From NCBI GenBank assembly GCA_937897665.1, contig CALCPB010000239.1, positions 1 to 9,017 of the forward strand: 9,017 nucleotides of DNA, given 5' to 3'. Under the pieces are notes generated by a model, which worked only from the letters and a program-made list of their open reading frames with translations, ran no database searches and was not told the origin of the DNA. The DNA is from an uncultured Halomicronema sp. (GTDB lineage Bacteria > Cyanobacteriota > Cyanobacteriia > Phormidesmidales > Phormidesmidaceae). Both the position numbers and the translations under genes were made by a program. Below, in pieces: positions 1 through 6,428 of this stretch (the stretch's first letter is position 1; every line of letters begins with the position of its first letter).

Positions 1-265
1 CCCCAGAATTGCGCACGGCACGTTTTTCTGGGGTGGTGGCTTGAATGGTCGGACTCGAATCCCGCTGTAGGGGATGAATCTTAAACCGCACCATTAATTG
101 ATCACCGTCACTGAAATACTCAATGTCAGAAGCATGAAGAGCAGAGGTGGTCGCACCCGTGTCGACCTTGGCCTTCACCCGCTCAACCTGCAACTGCGGT
201 AGGCTAACCCACTCGCGCCAGCCCACCGTGCCGAGCGATTTAGGAGATTGTGCAGACGGAGACAT
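1..265 (-). CDS. Retropepsin-like ATP-dependent zinc protease family protein (partial, N-terminal part)
   Basis: Reading the minus strand from the ATG at 265 gives 88 codons before the window edge, so the C-terminal part is missing. The protein begins with a short polar tail, followed by GWREWVSLPQLQVERVKAK and then VDTGATTSALHA at about residues 34-45. This is the hallmark start of the family annotated as 'putative ATP-dependent zinc protease' (DUF785/PF05618, RimB-like), whose DTGA motif resembles the active-site loop of retropepsin aspartic proteases; the expected catalytic residue is D35. The start is firm because an in-frame stop lies seven codons upstream with no other start codon between. 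Family members often sit beside rimK-type ATP-grasp ligases, and the missing downstream side could hold one, but that cannot be seen here. The substrate is unknown. The 'zinc' and 'ATP-dependent' labels are historical, and an aspartic-type mechanism is the better inference. The gene is divergent from typA. Confidence 0.85.
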   Translation of the reverse strand, partial: MSPSAQSPKSLGTVGWREWVSLPQLQVERVKAKVDTGATTSALHASDIEYFSDGDQLMVRFKIHPLQRDSSPTIQATTPEKRAVRNSG

Positions 266-297
266 CGGGGTTATACCAGCAGCCTATCAGCCTTCTC

Positions 298-303
298 ATC
301 TTA
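298..303 (-). promoter_or_regulatory. Possible -10 box for the divergent protease gene
   Basis: On the minus strand TAAGAT lies 32 bases before the ATG at 265. It matches TATAAT at four of six positions. No convincing -35 is seen at 16-18 bases upstream, so this is only a candidate. No Shine-Dalgarno sequence is obvious before the ATG. Confidence 0.2.
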
Positions 304-426
304 TGCGTCATCGGTCTTTGCCCTGATAGAGCTAGGGGTAGAGATCGTCGCCAGTCCTCTGTCTAAGCTGCTTTCACCTTGCCATCGCCGCCTGAATTTT
401 TCTCCCGGCGTTGTAAAACACCGATG

Positions 427-455
427 CTCACAGGGATGGATGCATACGTTACAAT
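427..455 (+). promoter_or_regulatory. Candidate sigma-70-type promoter for typA
   Basis: A -10 box TACAAT (450-455, five of six matches to TATAAT) follows CTCACA (427-432, four of six matches to TTGACA) with a 17-base spacer. This predicts transcription starting near 462 and a leader of about 70 bases before the typA ATG. The leader includes the palindrome GGGATATCCC (477-486) and a HIP1 octamer (493-500). Prediction from sequence only. Confidence 0.45.
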
Positions 456-464
456 TGTTAAGAT
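448..464 (+). promoter_or_regulatory. HLR1-like (RpaB) element overlapping the typA -10 box
   Basis: GTTACAATTGTTAAGAT contains two direct copies of a GTTACAWW-like octamer: GTTACAAT matches the HLR1 half-site fully and GTTAAGAT matches at six of eight positions. The spacer is one base instead of the usual two. HLR1 is the binding site of the response regulator RpaB, which represses high-light genes when bound over the core promoter. Here the element covers the predicted -10 box, so repression under low light would be the expected mode. The match is imperfect. Confidence 0.35.
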
Positions 465-533
465 TGGCGATTATTGGGGGATATCCCTGTTAGCGATCGC
501 ACCTTCCCAACACCACAGGATTTCTAAGAAATC

Positions 534-2324
534 ATGACTCTTCCCATTCGCAACGTTGCTATCATTGCCCACGTTGACCACGGTAAAACCACGCTGGTAG
601 ACGCTCTACTCAAACAGTCCGGCATTTTCCGTGAAGGGGAAGACGTACCCGACTGTGTGATGGATTCCAACGACATTGAGCGCGAGCGGGGGATTACGAT
701 CCTCTCCAAAAATACTGCCGTTCGCTACAAAGATACGCTGATTAATATTGTTGACACTCCTGGCCACGCCGACTTTGGCGGCGAAGTTGAGCGCGTCTTG
801 GGAATGGTCGACGGCTGCATTCTGATTGTGGATGCCAACGAAGGCCCCATGCCACAGACGCGCTTTGTGCTGAAAAAAGCCCTTGAAAAGGGCCTGCGCC
901 CCATCGTCGTGCTGAACAAAATCGATCGCCCGCAGGCCGATCCCCACAATGCCACCAATAAAGTGCTGGATCTGTTTATTGAGCTCGGCGCCGATGACGA
1001 TCAGTGCGAGTTTCCTTACCTCTATGCGTCTGGCTTGAGCGAATTTGCTAAGAAAGAGCTTGAGGACGAAGACAAAGACATGCAGCCGCTGTTTGAGGCA
1101 ATTCTCGACCATGTGCCGCCGCCCATTGGCGATCCCGCTAAGCCGTTCCAGATGCAGGTGACGACCTTAGATTACTCAGAATATCTGGGCCGGATTGTGA
1201 TCGGCAAGATTCACAACGGCACGGTTTCGATGGGTCAGCAAGCGATTTTGATTGATCGTGAGGGCAAGCACATCAAGTCTAAAATCAGCAAGCTGCTAGG
1301 CTTTGAGGGCCTCCAGCGGATTGAGATCGAGCAGGCTAGCGCCGGACAGATTGTGGCGATCGCTGGTTTCTCGGATGCCAATATTGGCGAAACGATTGCC
1401 TGCGCCAATGAACCGGAAGCGCTACCGCTGATCAGCGTGGACGAGCCGACCTTGGGGATGACCTTTGCGGTCAACGACTCCCCCTTTGCCGGTAAAGAAG
1501 GCAAGTTTGTCACCTCGCGTCAACTGCGCGATCGCCTGATGCGCGAGCTAGAGACCAACGTCGCCCTGCGGGTTGAAGAAACCGACTCGCCCGATCGTTT
1601 CTCAGTCTCGGGTCGGGGTGAACTGCACCTCGGCATTTTGATTGAAAACATGCGCCGTGAAGGCTACGAGTTTCAGGTCTCGCAGCCGCAGGTGATCTTT
1701 CGCGAAATCAGCGGTCGTCCCTGTGAGCCCTATGAGCTGCTAGTGCTCGACGTGCCTGAAGACGCCGTCGGCGGCTGTATGGAACGGCTCGGTCAGCGGC
1801 GCGGTGAAATGCAAGACATGCGCGTTACCGGCAACGGTCGCTCAACGTTGGAGTTTGTCGTACCGGCTCGGGGGCTTATTGGTTTCCGCGGCGAATTCAT
1901 GCGCCTCTCTCGTGGCGAAGGCCTGATGAACCACAGCTTCTTAGAATATCGACCCATGAGCGGCGATGTTGACACCCGCCGCAATGGCGTCTTGATTGCG
2001 TTTGAAGAAGGCACAGCCACCTTCTATGCGCTCAAAAACGCTGAAGATCGAGGTGTTTTCTTCATCACACCGGGCACCAAGGTCTACAAAGGCATGGTCA
2101 TTGGCGAAAACAACCGTCCTCAAGATCTCGAACTGAATGTCTGTAAGGCTAAACAGCTGACCAACCACCGCGCCGCCTCTGGCGACGAATTGGTGCAGCT
2201 GCAGACGCCGATGGACATGAGTCTAGAGCGCGCGCTGGAATACATCAGCTCAGACGAGATGGTGGAAGTGACGCCAGAATCCATCCGCCTGCGGAAAGTT
2301 TCCAAGAAACTCGCGCGCCGTTAG
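534..2324 (+). CDS. typA: Translational GTPase TypA/BipA
   Basis: This is a full-length 596-residue member of the TypA/BipA family, a ribosome-associated GTPase related to EF-G that helps ribosome assembly and translation under stress such as cold. GTPase motifs are intact: G1 AHVDHGKTT (12-20), G2 ERGIT (51-55), G3 DTPGH (74-78), G4 NKID (128-131) and a G5-like SGL (166-168). The beta-barrel domain II follows at about 203-290. An EF-G-like domain III runs from about 303 to 385 with [12 protein letters not shown] (360-371), and domain V from about 398 to 475 with [12 protein letters not shown] (444-455). The BipA-specific C-terminal domain includes [10 protein letters not shown] (538-547), a conserved ribosome-contact region. 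The ATG at 534 puts the N-terminus right before the first beta strand, as in other family members. Its Shine-Dalgarno is weak (AGGA at 517-520, 13 bases away). The gene appears monocistronic, with its own promoter and terminator. Confidence 0.98.
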   Translation: MTLPIRNVAIIAHVDHGKTTLVDALLKQSGIFREGEDVPDCVMDSNDIERERGITILSKNTAVRYKDTLINIVDTPGHADFGGEVERVLGMVDGCILIVDANEGPMPQTRFVLKKALEKGLRPIVVLNKIDRPQADPHNATNKVLDLFIELGADDDQCEFPYLYASGLSEFAKKELEDEDKDMQPLFEAILDHVPPPIGDPAKPFQMQVTTLDYSEYLGRIVIGKIHNGTVSMGQQAILIDREGKHIKSKISKLLGFEGLQRIEIEQASAGQIVAIAGFSDANIGETIACANEPEALPLISVDEPTLGMTFAVNDSPFAGKEGKFVTSRQLRDRLMRELETNVALRVEETDSPDRFSVSGRGELHLGILIENMRREGYEFQVSQPQVIFREISGRPCEPYELLVLDVPEDAVGGCMERLGQRRGEMQDMRVTGNGRSTLEFVVPARGLIGFRGEFMRLSRGEGLMNHSFLEYRPMSGDVDTRRNGVLIAFEEGTATFYALKNAEDRGVFFITPGTKVYKGMVIGENNRPQDLELNVCKAKQLTNHRAASGDELVQLQTPMDMSLERALEYISSDEMVEVTPESIRLRKVSKKLARR

Positions 2325-2349
2325 TTAGCGCTACTGTTTAACCTTACTC

Positions 2350-2384
2350 AAAGCGTCTTCAGAAAATACTGAAGGCGCTTTTTT
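2350..2384 (+). terminator. Intrinsic terminator of typA
   Basis: AAGCGTCTTCAG (2351-2362) pairs with CTGAAGGCGCTT (2369-2380) across the loop AAAATA. The stem is a continuous 12 base pairs with one G-U pair, extendable by an A-T pair at 2350/2381. It runs into a stretch of six T residues (2379-2384). It begins 26 bases after the typA stop codon. Confidence 0.93.
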
Positions 2385-2564
2385 GATTGTGATTGAAGTG
2401 TGTAAAAGTCGCCTTCCTAGCGCGCTTAAGAGATGACCAGCCGTCCGCCGGGATAGTGATTAGAACATGACTATTCGCAAGAGACCAGAATGAATCAGTG
2501 CTGTGTTGACTCACTGACGCCGAAAAACAGTGTTGTGGTTACAGCGCTAGCAAACGACACAGCT
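2385..2564. other. Convergent intergenic region typA/chlM, no gene seen
   Basis: No coding potential is evident. A 6-bp hairpin TCAGTG (2495-2500) / CACTGA (2512-2517) with an 11-base loop lies about 50 bases downstream of chlM on the minus strand. It is followed by only a poor T-rich tract, so I do not call it a terminator with confidence. No strong intrinsic terminator for chlM was found. Confidence 0.4.
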
Positions 2565-3251
2565 TTAGCGAACCGCTTCAATCAAGCGCGAGAAGTAAAA
2601 TTGGGTCTTGTTCATCGCTTTGCGCTCAATCTTCCAGCCCAGCGACTCTAGAATTCTCACCACATCCTTTTCCGCATGGAGATAAGCGCGAGTGGCTTTG
2701 CTCGGTCCAGGGAAAAAGCTGCCAATCTTTTTCAGAACAGTGTAGACAGGCGTTTTGGGCGCAAAGCTCAGAATCACCCGAGATTCGGCCAGAGAACTCA
2801 AATGCGTGATCATCTCCTTCGCCTTGCTCTGAGGATAGTGAATCAATACATCCAGACAAATAACGGTGTGATATTTGCCAGAGAGCGATTCTAAGTCCGC
2901 TGCCTGAAAGTTAGGAATTTGGAGCGGCTGCAGCAGGGCTCCAGCACGTTGACGAGCCTCGCCCACCATCTTTTGGGAAATGTCACTAGCGTTAACAATC
3001 GCCCCGTTTTGCGCCAGGGGAATACTCAAACTACCGACGCCACAGCCTGCATCACAGATCGACAAGCCGGGCAAATTTTCATCCGCTTCTAGCCAACTCA
3101 TCACGGTATTGATCGTCTGCTGATGACCTTTGCGGATATCGAGCTGCACTTTATTGACGTCACCATCGCCATAGATGCGCCGCCACCGGTCAAACCCCGT
3201 ATCGTTGAAATATTCTTGAACGACGGACTTATCGTCAACGGCATTAGTCAT
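2565..3251 (-). CDS. chlM: Magnesium protoporphyrin IX methyltransferase ChlM
   Basis: This 228-residue class I SAM-dependent methyltransferase transfers a methyl group to the propionate of Mg-protoporphyrin IX, giving the monomethyl ester, the step after magnesium chelatase in chlorophyll synthesis. The N-terminal block FDRWRRIYGDGDVNKVQLDI (20-39) is diagnostic of ChlM. Next come SAM motif I DAGCGVGSL (67-75), the acidic residue after strand 2 (D90 in ASDIS), a further D119 (AADLES), and the post-motif CLDVLIHYP (132-140). The C-terminal signature PKTP (165-168) through FFPGPSKATRAYLHAE (179-194) is also characteristic. Y27 and H138 appear to correspond to the Tyr and His proposed as catalytic in the Synechocystis enzyme (from memory, numbered one higher there). 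Length is normal. The ATG at 3251 is the natural start; AGGA sits 19 bases upstream, too far to be a strong ribosome site. The gene is divergent from purE, probably with its own promoter. Confidence 0.97.
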   Translation of the reverse strand: MTNAVDDKSVVQEYFNDTGFDRWRRIYGDGDVNKVQLDIRKGHQQTINTVMSWLEADENLPGLSICDAGCGVGSLSIPLAQNGAIVNASDISQKMVGEARQRAGALLQPLQIPNFQAADLESLSGKYHTVICLDVLIHYPQSKAKEMITHLSSLAESRVILSFAPKTPVYTVLKKIGSFFPGPSKATRAYLHAEKDVVRILESLGWKIERKAMNKTQFYFSRLIEAVR

Positions 3252-3304
3252 AGCAGTTCAGAGATGGTTTTCCTGTCTCAAGCGAATATTGCGTACGGCT
3301 TCAT

Positions 3305-3333
3305 ATTCTATTACGTTCTGTAATCTCTCTAAA
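3305..3333 (-). promoter_or_regulatory. Candidate sigma-70-type promoter for chlM
   Basis: On the minus strand TTTAGA (plus coordinates 3328-3333; four of six matches to TTGACA) is followed after exactly 17 bases by TAGAAT (3305-3310; five of six matches to TATAAT). Transcription would start near 3298, giving a chlM leader of roughly 47 bases. An inverted repeat ATTAC-N5-GTAAT (3310-3324) lies in the spacer. Confidence 0.5.
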
Positions 3334-3335
3334 GG

Positions 3336-3353
3336 ATTACAACGTTTTGCAAA
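3336..3353 (+). promoter_or_regulatory. HLR1-like (RpaB) element in the chlM-purE divergent region
   Basis: ATTACAACGTTTTGCAAA fits the HLR1 layout of two octamers, (G/T)TTACA(A/T)(A/T), separated by two bases. The first octamer matches at six of eight positions and the second at seven of eight. It sits directly upstream of the predicted chlM -35 box, about 40-55 bases before the predicted start. That is the position at which RpaB activates photosystem I genes. Chlorophyll-synthesis genes are plausible members of that regulon. A role at purE is also possible. Confidence 0.35.
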
Positions 3354-3378
3354 GGCATTCACAGCATCTCGACAGCGC

Positions 3379-3384
3379 TAGTAT
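3379..3384 (+). promoter_or_regulatory. Possible -10 box for purE
   Basis: TAGTAT (3379-3384) matches the -10 consensus at four of six positions and lies about 80 bases before the purE ATG. No good -35 is present at standard spacing (CATTCA at 3356-3361 is weak). Confidence 0.2.
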
Positions 3385-3465
3385 TTTTGGGCCGATAACT
3401 CTGAGTGGGCAAAACCAGGCGATTTTCCAGTTTTGCGATCGGCACTGCAGTTTCAGAGCTTGAAC

Positions 3466-3999
3466 ATGAGTACATCTTTCGTCGGCATCATCATGGGCAG
3501 CGATTCTGATTTGCCGACGATGCAAGCCGCGATCGCAGTGTGTGAAGACTTTGACGTACCCCATGAGGTCGCGATTGTCTCTGCCCATCGCACCCCTGAT
3601 CGCATGGTGGAGTATGCCAAAACCGCCTACGAACGAGGGCTGAGAGTCATCATTGCCGGGGCCGGAGGCGCGGCCCATCTGCCCGGTATGGTGGCGGCGC
3701 TGACACCGCTGCCCGTCATTGGCGTGCCCGTCAAAAGTAGTACCCTCAGCGGCCTAGATTCGCTTTATTCAATTGTGCAAATGCCCGGTGGCATTCCTGT
3801 CGCGACGGTAGCGATTGGCAACGCGAAAAATGCCGGATTGCTCGCGATCCAGATGTTGGCGATCGCCGATCCCCAACTCATCGAGCGCCTACAAGCGTAT
3901 CGTCACGCTCTGCAGCAACAAGTGCTGGCCAAACAAACACAGCTAGAGACTGTCGGCTATCGCCAATATCTCGCGGCGCAAAACAGTGGTGGTTCCTAA
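3466..3999 (+). CDS. purE: N5-carboxyaminoimidazole ribonucleotide mutase PurE (class I)
   Basis: The 177-residue protein is the normal size for class I PurE, which converts N5-CAIR to CAIR in purine synthesis and works with the carboxylase PurK (not in this window). Visible motifs are GSDSDLPTM (11-19) in the nucleotide/phosphate-binding loop, SAHRTPDRM (39-47) with the catalytic His at 41, [11 protein letters not shown] (65-75), and [20 protein letters not shown] (95-114). I chose the ATG at 3466. The same frame opens further upstream with a TTG at 3433, but the extra eleven residues have no counterpart in the family and [15 protein letters not shown] is a typical start. The Shine-Dalgarno is poor. 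Two HIP1 octamers lie inside the gene (3529-3536, 3859-3866). It is divergent from chlM and appears monocistronic. Confidence 0.97.
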   Translation: MSTSFVGIIMGSDSDLPTMQAAIAVCEDFDVPHEVAIVSAHRTPDRMVEYAKTAYERGLRVIIAGAGGAAHLPGMVAALTPLPVIGVPVKSSTLSGLDSLYSIVQMPGGIPVATVAIGNAKNAGLLAIQMLAIADPQLIERLQAYRHALQQQVLAKQTQLETVGYRQYLAAQNSGGS

Positions 4000-4014
4000 A
4001 AGGGCGATCGGCGC

Positions 4015-4050
4015 GTTGGCCAGCCATTGAATAGAAATGGCCAGGGCAAC
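4015..4050 (+). other. Imperfect hairpin downstream of purE
   Basis: Beginning 16 bases after the purE stop, the inner stem GCCATT (4023-4028) pairs with AATGGC (4036-4041). Outer pairing of GTTG with CAAC is interrupted by internal loops. No T tract follows, so this is not a standard intrinsic terminator. It may act as a 3'-end stabilising structure or be chance. Confidence 0.3.
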
Positions 4051-4290
4051 CGCTCCCGATTTTGGAAAACTGGTTTAACGCGGTGAGTGAGCACCGTCCT
4101 ATTGATGACAGGGCTGGCCTTCTAGACGGGGTTCCGTATCTACCGTCGTGATCGTGACATTGACCTTGCGGTCTACTGGTTCCATAGCTAGCGCCAATAA
4201 GGGGACGACTCCTCAGTTTTGGCTGCGAATGCTAAGTTGCCCGACACTTATTTGATTGAGAATGCAAAACCGGTGTAAAGTTATAGACTT

Positions 4291-4318
4291 TTGACATATC
4301 CAGAAACATAAATAACGA
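4291..4318 (+). promoter_or_regulatory. Possible additional promoter upstream of the NtcA box
   Basis: A perfect -35 hexamer TTGACA (4291-4296) lies in an AT-rich stretch. At 16 bases spacing the -10 would be TAACGA (4313-4318), which is weak. It could give basal, NtcA-independent transcription toward amt. Confidence 0.25.
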
Positions 4319-4357
4319 TGTATTGCTTCGTGCACGAACCCTTTATGCAGTAGAAAT

Positions 4358-4371
4358 GTATTTACTGATAC
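4358..4371 (+). promoter_or_regulatory. NtcA-binding box for amt
   Basis: GTATTTACTGATAC is a full match to the NtcA consensus GTA-N8-TAC. NtcA is the cyanobacterial CRP-family nitrogen regulator; it binds this site with 2-oxoglutarate and activates nitrogen-uptake genes, including amt1. A -10-like hexamer TGCAAT (4394-4399) follows after 22 bases. That is the spacing of class II NtcA promoters, where the box replaces the -35 element, although the hexamer deviates from TAN3T at its second base. The predicted start is near 4406, giving an amt leader of about 225 bases. Confidence 0.75.
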
Positions 4372-4393
4372 AACTGATTGTTGCCAGAATTGG

Positions 4394-4399
4394 TGCAAT
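4394..4399 (+). promoter_or_regulatory. -10 box of the NtcA-dependent amt promoter
   Basis: TGCAAT lies 22 bases after the NtcA box, the standard distance. Four of six positions match TATAAT. No better hexamer occurs at this spacing. Confidence 0.5.
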
Positions 4400-4630
4400 C
4401 TTCTTACTCGAAGAGTTTGGTCAGCAATGCATGCGCGGCTAGCTATCTACAGTGCAAGCGTGCTTTTAAGCACCTAGGTGTTTGGGATGGTTTTTACCTC
4501 TATTGCATCAAGCCATTCTGAGAGAATTGTTCAGGGCTTCCTCAAGCCGATCTGACTGGCGACAATTGTCCCAGCGGGTCTATGAGGATGTGTTTGCTGT
4601 CTGATTTGTGTTGAAGGGACGTTTGTCGAA

Positions 4631-6094
4631 ATGTCTAGATTAGTTCTTCGAAAAGGTAATCGTTCTCGAAAGCGGCGATCGTCGTCTTTCTGGAATTCTA
4701 ATGTGCCGCCGATTTCTGAAGCCGTTCAGTCTTATTTTGGTAAGCGGAATGGCTGGCAATGGGTCGCTTGTATTCCCCTAGCTCTTGGCATCTTAGCCAT
4801 TTGGGGAGTATCTGCTTACGCTCAAGATGAGATTGCTGCCGCCGACGTGCAGGCAGTTCTCGACAATATTTTCGTTTTCATTGCTGCCGTGCTCGTGATT
4901 TTCATGAACGCGGGTTTTGGCATGTTAGAAACTGGCTTCTGCCGTCAGAAAAACGCTGTCAATATTCTCTCTAAAAACCTGATTGTTTTTGGGCTCGCTG
5001 TTTTAGCGTTCTGGGCCACCGGGTTTTCGTTAATGTTTGGTGCTACGGGCAATGGTTTCATTGGGGGCGGCGGTTGGTTTTTGACCGGCGGGCCTGAGGC
5101 CTATGGCTTAGACGGCGGTACGTTGACGATTGATACGTTCTTCTTGTTCCAGGCAGCGTTTGCGGCTACTGCCGCCACGATCGTCTCTGGTGCGGTAGCT
5201 GAACGGATTAAGTTCAACGACTTCTTGATTTTCAGCCTCCTGCTAGTGGGTATCTCTTATCCCATCACTGGCCACTGGGTGTGGACTGGTGACGGCTGGT
5301 TAGGTGCTGCTGGATTCTCTGACTTTGCTGGTTCTACCGTGGTGCACTCCGTCGGCGGCTGGGCGGCTCTGATGGGCGCAGCTTTCCTCGGCCCCCGGGT
5401 TGGCAAGTATCAAGATGGTCGCGTCAATGCTATCCCTGGCCACAACATGGGCATTGCCATGTTGGGCTGTCTGATTCTGTGGATTGGCTGGTATGGCTTT
5501 AACCCTGGGTCTCAGCTGGCTGCCGATGCGGCGGTGCCGTTCATTGCGGTGACCACAACTCTGGCCGCCGCTGCAGGCGGGATCGCTGCTACCCTGACTG
5601 CTTGGGTGTTAAGTGGCAAGCCCGACTTGTCGATGATCATCAACGGTATTTTGGCTGGTCTCGTGGGGATCACCGCTGGCTGTGCGGGAGTCAACTACCT
5701 GGGTGCCGTCATCATTGGTTTGATTGCCGGTGTCATCGTGGTGTTTTCCGTCGGCTTCTTCGACAGCATCAAGATCGATGACCCAGTGGGAGCGATTTCG
5801 GTGCACCTGGTGAATGGTATCTGGGGCACCTTGGCCGTAGGCCTGTTTGCGACTGAGGGCGGCTTGTTCTTTGGTGGCGGCTTTGCTCAGCTCGGAGCTC
5901 AAATTCTGGGGATTCTGAGCATTGGTCTCTTTACGGTCATTACCTCCACTATCTTCTGGCTGGTACTGAAGGCGACTCTCGGTATCCGGGTTTCACCAGA
6001 AGAAGAGATGAAGGGGCTCGATATCAGCGAGCATGGCATGGAAGCTTACAGTGGCTTCTTGAAAGACACGAGCGATATGGGTGGGGTTTCCTAA
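4631..6094 (+). CDS. amt: Ammonium transporter (Amt family)
   Basis: This 487-residue Amt/MEP channel carries ammonium across the cytoplasmic membrane. After a basic 40-residue head comes a hydrophobic segment ending in AYA (about 41-64), which looks like a signal peptide with a long n-region. The core follows with about eleven membrane spans from residue 77 to 448. Family marks are [13 protein letters not shown] (93-105), [20 protein letters not shown] (173-192) with the pore-gate phenylalanines, the signature [17 protein letters not shown] (231-247) with the first pore His at 239, PGHNM (269-273), and [11 protein letters not shown] (390-400) with the second His at 392. The cytosolic tail [14 protein letters not shown] (462-475) is the conserved region through which PII (GlnK/GlnB) proteins gate these channels. 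Start at 4631 has AAGGGA (4614-4619) 11 bases upstream, and the next ATG is inside the first membrane span. The NtcA box upstream supports a high-affinity, nitrogen-regulated Amt1. Confidence 0.96.
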   Translation: MSRLVLRKGNRSRKRRSSSFWNSNVPPISEAVQSYFGKRNGWQWVACIPLALGILAIWGVSAYAQDEIAAADVQAVLDNIFVFIAAVLVIFMNAGFGMLETGFCRQKNAVNILSKNLIVFGLAVLAFWATGFSLMFGATGNGFIGGGGWFLTGGPEAYGLDGGTLTIDTFFLFQAAFAATAATIVSGAVAERIKFNDFLIFSLLLVGISYPITGHWVWTGDGWLGAAGFSDFAGSTVVHSVGGWAALMGAAFLGPRVGKYQDGRVNAIPGHNMGIAMLGCLILWIGWYGFNPGSQLAADAAVPFIAVTTTLAAAAGGIAATLTAWVLSGKPDLSMIINGILAGLVGITAGCAGVNYLGAVIIGLIAGVIVVFSVGFFDSIKIDDPVGAISVHLVNGIWGTLAVGLFATEGGLFFGGGFAQLGAQILGILSIGLFTVITSTIFWLVLKATLGIRVSPEEEMKGLDISEHGMEAYSGFLKDTSDMGGVS

Positions 6095-6103
6095 CTCTGC
6101 TTT

Positions 6104-6137
6104 GCTCCTGTTTGCTTGAATAGAGTCAAACAGGAGC
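6104..6137 (+). terminator. Hairpin 1 downstream of amt
   Basis: GCTCCTGTTTG (6104-6114) pairs perfectly with CAAACAGGAGC (6127-6137), an 11-bp stem with a 12-base loop, starting 10 bases after the amt stop. The sequence after it is TTAAAAC rather than a T run. It probably acts as a 3'-protecting structure or an atypical terminator, paired with the second hairpin. Confidence 0.5.
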
Positions 6138-6157
6138 TTAAAACTCAAAAAAGGTGG

Positions 6158-6192
6158 CGCTGGAAAACGTTTTCCAGCGACAACATTTTTTT
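6158..6192 (+). terminator. Hairpin 2 downstream of amt, probable terminator
   Basis: Positions 6158-6179 form a perfect 22-base palindrome (CGCTGGAAAAC followed by its complement). Seven T residues follow at 6186-6192 after a six-base gap. Six A residues precede it at 6147-6152, so the same structure could also terminate minus-strand transcripts. The spacing to the T run is longer than in a textbook terminator. Confidence 0.65.
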
Positions 6193-6428
6193 ATTGACAG
6201 TTAACAACTAGAGAAATTAGTTACAAATACATAAACCAGAAGGGAAATGACAGACAGGGTGATTTCTAGAAGCGTATGATTGGCCTAACTGCTTGTACTT
6301 TAAAGCCTCGCGTTTTATAGATGGCATTTGCTAACGGCAAGGCAATCTTGAGTCATCTCACAACTTATCAACAGTTGCCCCACAACTTAACCAGCTTGCC
6401 TTTGGCCCCCCATTAGCACACTGCATCC
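6193..6428. other. Upstream region of the histidine kinase gene
   Basis: No gene is seen. A perfect -35-like TTGACA (6194-6199) is present, but only poor -10 matches lie at 17-18 bases. A full HLR1 half-site GTTACAAA (6220-6227) has no good second half. TATGAT (6275-6280) is a -10 candidate without a -35. The nonamer CACAACTTA is repeated at 6359-6367 and 6381-6389, a period of 22 bases (about two helical turns), just before the kinase start. Confidence 0.4.

Larger units (their letters stand above)
4000..4630. other. Long intergenic region between purE and amt: promoter and leader, no gene recognised
   Basis: No open frame in these 631 bases gives a protein I recognise. The left part (about 4000-4250) has the GC content of neighbouring genes. 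It contains only a very short minus-strand frame (28-32 codons, 4099-4197) of unknown status. The middle (4250-4400) is AT-rich and carries the NtcA-type promoter elements of amt. The right part (4400-4630) is probably transcribed as the amt leader and holds several short palindromes: 4460-4473, CACCTAGGTG (4471-4480), 4535-4548 and GACAATTGTC (4561-4570). Confidence 0.6.

Noticed and set aside
248..493. 81-codon plus-strand frame in the typA upstream region
   Set aside because: It overlaps the start of the divergent protease gene and the typA promoter and has low-complexity, unprotein-like composition.
606..1112. 168-codon open frame on the minus strand inside typA
   Set aside because: It is fully antisense to a highly conserved GTPase domain and resembles no family I know; long antisense frames are common in GC-rich conserved genes.
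2495..2517. Hairpin as a chlM terminator
   Set aside because: The stem is only six pairs with a long loop and no adequate T run on the minus strand.
3433..3465. Upstream TTG start adding eleven residues to PurE
   Set aside because: The added residues have no family counterpart and the internal ATG gives the normal length.
4110..4190. Fragment of a decayed gene reading GFRIYRRDRDIDLAVYWFHS on the plus strand
   Set aside because: The frame is bounded by close stops and I could not link it to any family.
4207..4216. ACTCCTCAG resembling the core of the small RNA Yfr1
   Set aside because: The Yfr1 core is ACUCCUCACAC flanked by stems; here the last bases differ and no flanking hairpins are present.
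4213..4398. 61-codon minus-strand frame upstream of amt
   Set aside because: It covers the NtcA box and AT-rich promoter DNA, has no clear ribosome site and no recognisable protein features.
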